Positions 61,235 through 64,000 of a stretch of 64,000 nucleotides of DNA are shown piece after piece. The DNA lies in NCBI RefSeq assembly GCF_020215665.1, contig NZ_CP084061.1, positions 4,369,001 to 4,433,000 of the forward strand, written 5' to 3'. Position 1 is the stretch's first letter. Every line of letters begins with the position of its first letter. The notes below the pieces were generated by a model. It was given only the letters and a program-made list of their open reading frames with translations. It was not told the origin of the DNA and ran no database searches. The DNA comes from Blautia parvula. GTDB taxonomy: Bacteria > Bacillota > Clostridia > Lachnospirales > Lachnospiraceae. Both the position numbers and the translations under genes were made by a program.

Positions 61235-62239
61235 ATGAAAAAAGCGACGATTATTGATGTAGCCAATGCCTGCGGCGTATCCATGAAAACAGTATCAAGG
61301 GTGATCAACAACAGCCCTAATGTCAGTGATGCGACCAAGAAAAAGGTCTTTGCTGCCATGAAAGAACAGGGATATCAGGTGAATATCCTGGCAAAGGGAC
61401 TGAAGGGAAACCGTACGAATATTATCGTGGTTTTTGCTGACCGTCATCATGAGGAACATTTAAGCATCTGGCATAATATCATGCTGAAGCATCTGTTCTC
61501 TTATGCGAAAGACAGAAACATGAAGATAGTCCTTTCTCCGTCCAACAGTGAAAAGTTCGAGGAGGATGAGACCGACGGTTTCTATCTGATGGCAAGCGGT
61601 ATAGCAGACGGCGCCATACTGCTGGAGAATATTCTCAATGACCCGCGGGTGGATTACTTTGAAAAGCATAACATACCGTATGTGGTATTCGGTGAGCCTG
61701 AGAATCCGGATGTTCCTTCCGTCAGCCTTGACAATTTTGATGTGGGCTATAATGGAGGCAGATATCTGATAGGCAGGGGATACAGCAAGATAGCACTGCT
61801 GATAGGCGAACAGAAATTCCTGTCCACCCAGCTCCGCATAGAAGGCTTTGAAAAAGCCATGTATGGAACTGGTGCCCAGTATCATATCTTTACAGGGATC
61901 GATACCGTGGAAAAGGCTTATCACAAGTCAAAGGAAGTCCTGGAGGAGTATGATATACAGGCATTCTTCGTATCCGGTGATGAGAGAGCACTTGGTGTCT
62001 ACAGAGGGATATATGAGAAAGGCATGAGGATACCGGAAGATGTGGCTGTTCTTGGGATTGATAATATAACATTAGGCGAATTTTATTATCCTCCTATTTC
62101 CACTGTCGCTCAGGATTTTAAACAGCTTGCAAAATGCTGTATTGATTTTGTGGTAGGAGAGATAGAAGAAGGTAAAAAAGAGGATGCAAGAAAGATATTT
62201 AAATTTCCGACAGAGATTATTGAAAGAAAATCTACATAA
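61235..62239 (+). CDS. LacI-family transcriptional regulator
   Basis: The protein has 334 residues. The N-terminal HTH (2-24) and hinge helix (about 48-60) read TIIDVANACGVSMKTVSRVI and QGYQVNILAKGLKG. The periplasmic-binding-like effector domain (about 62-330) contains FVSGDERALGVYRGIYEKGM and DVAVLGIDNITLGEF. It probably represses the GH13 gene downstream, whose upstream region has two palindromes of the LacI class. Its own promoter has a half-site. The sugar effector is unknown. Confidence 0.92.
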   Translation: MKKATIIDVANACGVSMKTVSRVINNSPNVSDATKKKVFAAMKEQGYQVNILAKGLKGNRTNIIVVFADRHHEEHLSIWHNIMLKHLFSYAKDRNMKIVLSPSNSEKFEEDETDGFYLMASGIADGAILLENILNDPRVDYFEKHNIPYVVFGEPENPDVPSVSLDNFDVGYNGGRYLIGRGYSKIALLIGEQKFLSTQLRIEGFEKAMYGTGAQYHIFTGIDTVEKAYHKSKEVLEEYDIQAFFVSGDERALGVYRGIYEKGMRIPEDVAVLGIDNITLGEFYYPPISTVAQDFKQLAKCCIDFVVGEIEEGKKEDARKIFKFPTEIIERKST

Positions 62240-62275
62240 TACCATAAAAAAGGAAGGAGATACTTCCTTCCATAA

Positions 62276-62308
62276 TGACAACGTTGTCTTTTAGTGACAA
62301 CGTTGTCA
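62276..62308 (+). promoter_or_regulatory. Two tandem LacI-family operators
   Basis: Two copies of GACAACGTTGTC (62277-62288 and 62296-62307) are perfect 12-bp palindromes with the central CG of LacI-family sites; the second extends to TGACAACGTTGTCA. Their centres are 19 bp apart, about two helical turns, so two dimers may bind the same face. No promoter boxes were found between them and the preceding gene stop. Confidence 0.88.
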
Positions 62309-62322
62309 GAAAGGAGAAAAAT

Positions 62323-64000
62323 ATGAACCTGGAAACAAAGGCAAGACAGAGGCTGGCCGTCATCTATAAAGACGACGGAAAAATAAGCGAAGCCTGGGAC
62401 AAAATTTCCCGTCAGCTGCAAAAGTATCAGCCGGCGGAAGAAAAAGGAAAGAAGTTAACCCAGAGAGATAGTATTTTGATCACATACGGAGATACTATCA
62501 CCAAAAAGGGAGAACCGGGTCTTCAGGTACTTCATAAATTTTTGGAAGACTTTGTGGGGGATGCGGTGACGAATGTACATCTGCTCCCAATGTATCCCTA
62601 TACATCAGATGACGGATTTTCTGTGGTGGATTACAGAAGCATCAATCCGGAACTGGGTGACTGGGAGGATATATCCGCACTATCTGAAAATTACGGGCTG
62701 ATGTTTGACGCGGTGATCAACCATATATCCAAAAGCAGTGAATGGTTCAGCCGTTATCTGGAATGCGAGGCACCTTACAGAGATTATTTTATCACCTGTG
62801 ATCCAAATGCGGATTACAGCACAGTGACCAGGCCAAGAGCACTTCCTCTTCTGACGGCCTTTCACACAAAGGAGGGGGAAAAGCATGTATGGACAACCTT
62901 CAGTGAAGACCAGATCGACCTGAATTTTGAATGTCCCGATGTGCTTGCGGAGGTTCTCGATATTCTGGTCATGTACGCAAAGGCAGGGGCAAAATTTATA
63001 CGGCTGGATGCCATTGGGTTTATGTGGAAACAGCTTGGAACAACCTGTATGCATCTGCCGGAAACACATGAGCTTATCAAACTCATGAAGGATGTGCTGC
63101 AGGAATACGCACCGGGCACAAAACTGATCACAGAGACAAATGTTCCCCATGCGGATAATATCAGTTATTTCGGCAATGGGGAGGATGAAGCTGATCTGGT
63201 TTACCAGTTTCCGCTGCCGCCGCTCACCATGTATTCCCTCTTAAAGGGAGATGCATCCATTCTCAGTTCCTGGATGGCAGGCCTCAAACTTCCAGGCAGC
63301 AGGGTAACATATTTTAATTTTCTTAGTTCCCATGACGGAATCGGGGTGAGACCCACTGAGGGTATCCTGAGTGACGAAGACAGACAGTTTCTTGTGGAGG
63401 CGGCTCTTAAAAACGGAGGCAGGGTTTCTTATAAAGATAACGGAGACGGGACCAAAAGCCCTTACGAGCTGAATATCAATTATCAGGATGCCCTGGCAGG
63501 ACCCGATGAGTCAGACGAGGAACGGATTGGAAAATTCCTGGCAGCAGAGACTATTTTACTTTCCATGCAGGGTGTTCCCGGTATTTATATCCACAGCCTG
63601 CTGGGTTCCAGAAACGATTATTCCGGTATGACCACATCGGATATCCCCAGAAGGATCAACCGGGAGAAGATAGATTATGATTATCTGAAGCAGCAGTTAG
63701 ACGGAAAGACAAACAGAAGCAGGATCTTTCATGAAATGCGCAGAAGACTCCGGATCAGAAACGGGGAGAGCGCATTTTCACCGGAGGCAGAACAGGAGGT
63801 CATGGACCTGGATCCGAGAGTTCTGGCACTGAAACGTGAGAACAGGGAAACAGGAGAGATCATTTACGCGCTGATAAATGTATCCTCCCATAATGTTGAA
63901 CTGAATCTTCCGCACATCTGCGGAAAGGACCTGCTCTTTGATAAAGAGATACAGGAAAAAATCAGCATGGTACCATATGGTACAGTCTGGCTGAAGAAAC
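62323..64000 (+). CDS. GH13 (subfamily 18) sucrose/glucosylglycerate-type phosphorylase, 3' end cut
   Basis: At least 559 residues are visible and no stop is reached by the right edge. AAAGGAG precedes the ATG. It is an alpha-amylase-fold retaining phosphorylase: HLLPMYPYTSDDGFSVVDYR, nucleophile D229 (FIRLDAIGF), acid/base E271 (LITETNVPH), and stabiliser D338 (SSHDGIGVRP). Sucrose phosphorylases are usually about 490-505 residues; this is longer, near the roughly 560 of glucosylglycerate phosphorylases such as E. coli YcjM, and HDGIGVRPTEG suits that group. It would release alpha-glucose 1-phosphate from an imported glucoside. It is controlled by the LacI operators just upstream. Confidence 0.85.
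   Translation, partial: MNLETKARQRLAVIYKDDGKISEAWDKISRQLQKYQPAEEKGKKLTQRDSILITYGDTITKKGEPGLQVLHKFLEDFVGDAVTNVHLLPMYPYTSDDGFSVVDYRSINPELGDWEDISALSENYGLMFDAVINHISKSSEWFSRYLECEAPYRDYFITCDPNADYSTVTRPRALPLLTAFHTKEGEKHVWTTFSEDQIDLNFECPDVLAEVLDILVMYAKAGAKFIRLDAIGFMWKQLGTTCMHLPETHELIKLMKDVLQEYAPGTKLITETNVPHADNISYFGNGEDEADLVYQFPLPPLTMYSLLKGDASILSSWMAGLKLPGSRVTYFNFLSSHDGIGVRPTEGILSDEDRQFLVEAALKNGGRVSYKDNGDGTKSPYELNINYQDALAGPDESDEERIGKFLAAETILLSMQGVPGIYIHSLLGSRNDYSGMTTSDIPRRINREKIDYDYLKQQLDGKTNRSRIFHEMRRRLRIRNGESAFSPEAEQEVMDLDPRVLALKRENRETGEIIYALINVSSHNVELNLPHICGKDLLFDKEIQEKISMVPYGTVWLKK

Noticed and set aside
62250-62270. Terminator after the LacI gene
   Set aside because: AAGGAAG and CTTCCTT pair, but the T-run is on the other strand's side; on the plus strand it is preceded by A and followed by CCATAATG.

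Overview
The window looks like chromosome from an anaerobic Clostridia bacterium of the Lachnospiraceae, perhaps Blautia-like. This is inferred from gene content: a glutamine synthetase with an ANTAR protein, LL-diaminopimelate aminotransferase, an archaeal-type aspartyl-tRNA synthetase joined to gatCAB, a Gram-positive type IV pilus locus, GH65 and GH13 glycoside phosphorylases, and a YesM/YesN-type two-component system. The genus cannot be fixed from sequence reading alone. No rRNA, tRNA, CRISPR array, transposase or prophage gene was recognised.

Layout. 1-4.2 kb: the end of a GltD-like glutamate synthase subunit, a URO-D/MtaA-like protein on the minus strand, and recQ. 4.2-27 kb: a type IV pilus locus. 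It starts with a separately promoted and terminated pilin unit (pilin plus a small membrane protein). The assembly operon follows: prepilin peptidase, PilC, a PilM-PilN fusion, PilO, PilB, PilT, then a giant 3,997-residue protein with a type IV pilin N-terminus and about 38 GLUG-type repeats, then three pilin-like minor subunits. 27-31 kb: glnA behind a leader that reads as an ANTAR-controlled attenuator, an ANTAR protein with a degenerate receiver domain, and dapL. 30.4-35 kb: a tRNA-dependent Asn/Gln synthesis operon (archaeal-type AspRS, gatC, gatA, gatB). 35-39.4 kb: a degenerate sigma-70-like protein, an MBL-fold hydrolase, ftsH and an MNT/HEPN toxin-antitoxin-like pair. 39.5-42.2 kb: an NCS2 purine permease diverging from a DEDDh exonuclease. 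42.2-56.5 kb: a sugar-uptake island (AraC-type response regulator and histidine kinase, ABC importer, GH65 phosphorylase, HAD phosphatase-like protein, 1,441-residue wall protein). 56.5-61 kb: a penicillin-binding carboxypeptidase and a YtrA-like regulator with an ABC exporter. 61-64 kb: a LacI regulator and a GH13_18 phosphorylase, cut by the right edge.

How the parts fit. The pilus locus has everything expected of a retractable Gram-positive type IV pilus (extension and retraction ATPases, platform, alignment proteins, prepilin peptidase, no secretin). The giant repeat protein sits where a tip adhesin or minor-pilin complex component would be encoded. The glnA leader, with a promoter, two AnnGnn hexaloop hairpins and a terminator overlapping the first, sits 1.5 kb upstream of a gene for the kind of protein known to bind such hairpins. 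The pilus operon shows no terminator of its own before this attenuator. The two sugar regions both favour phosphorolysis of imported glucosides.
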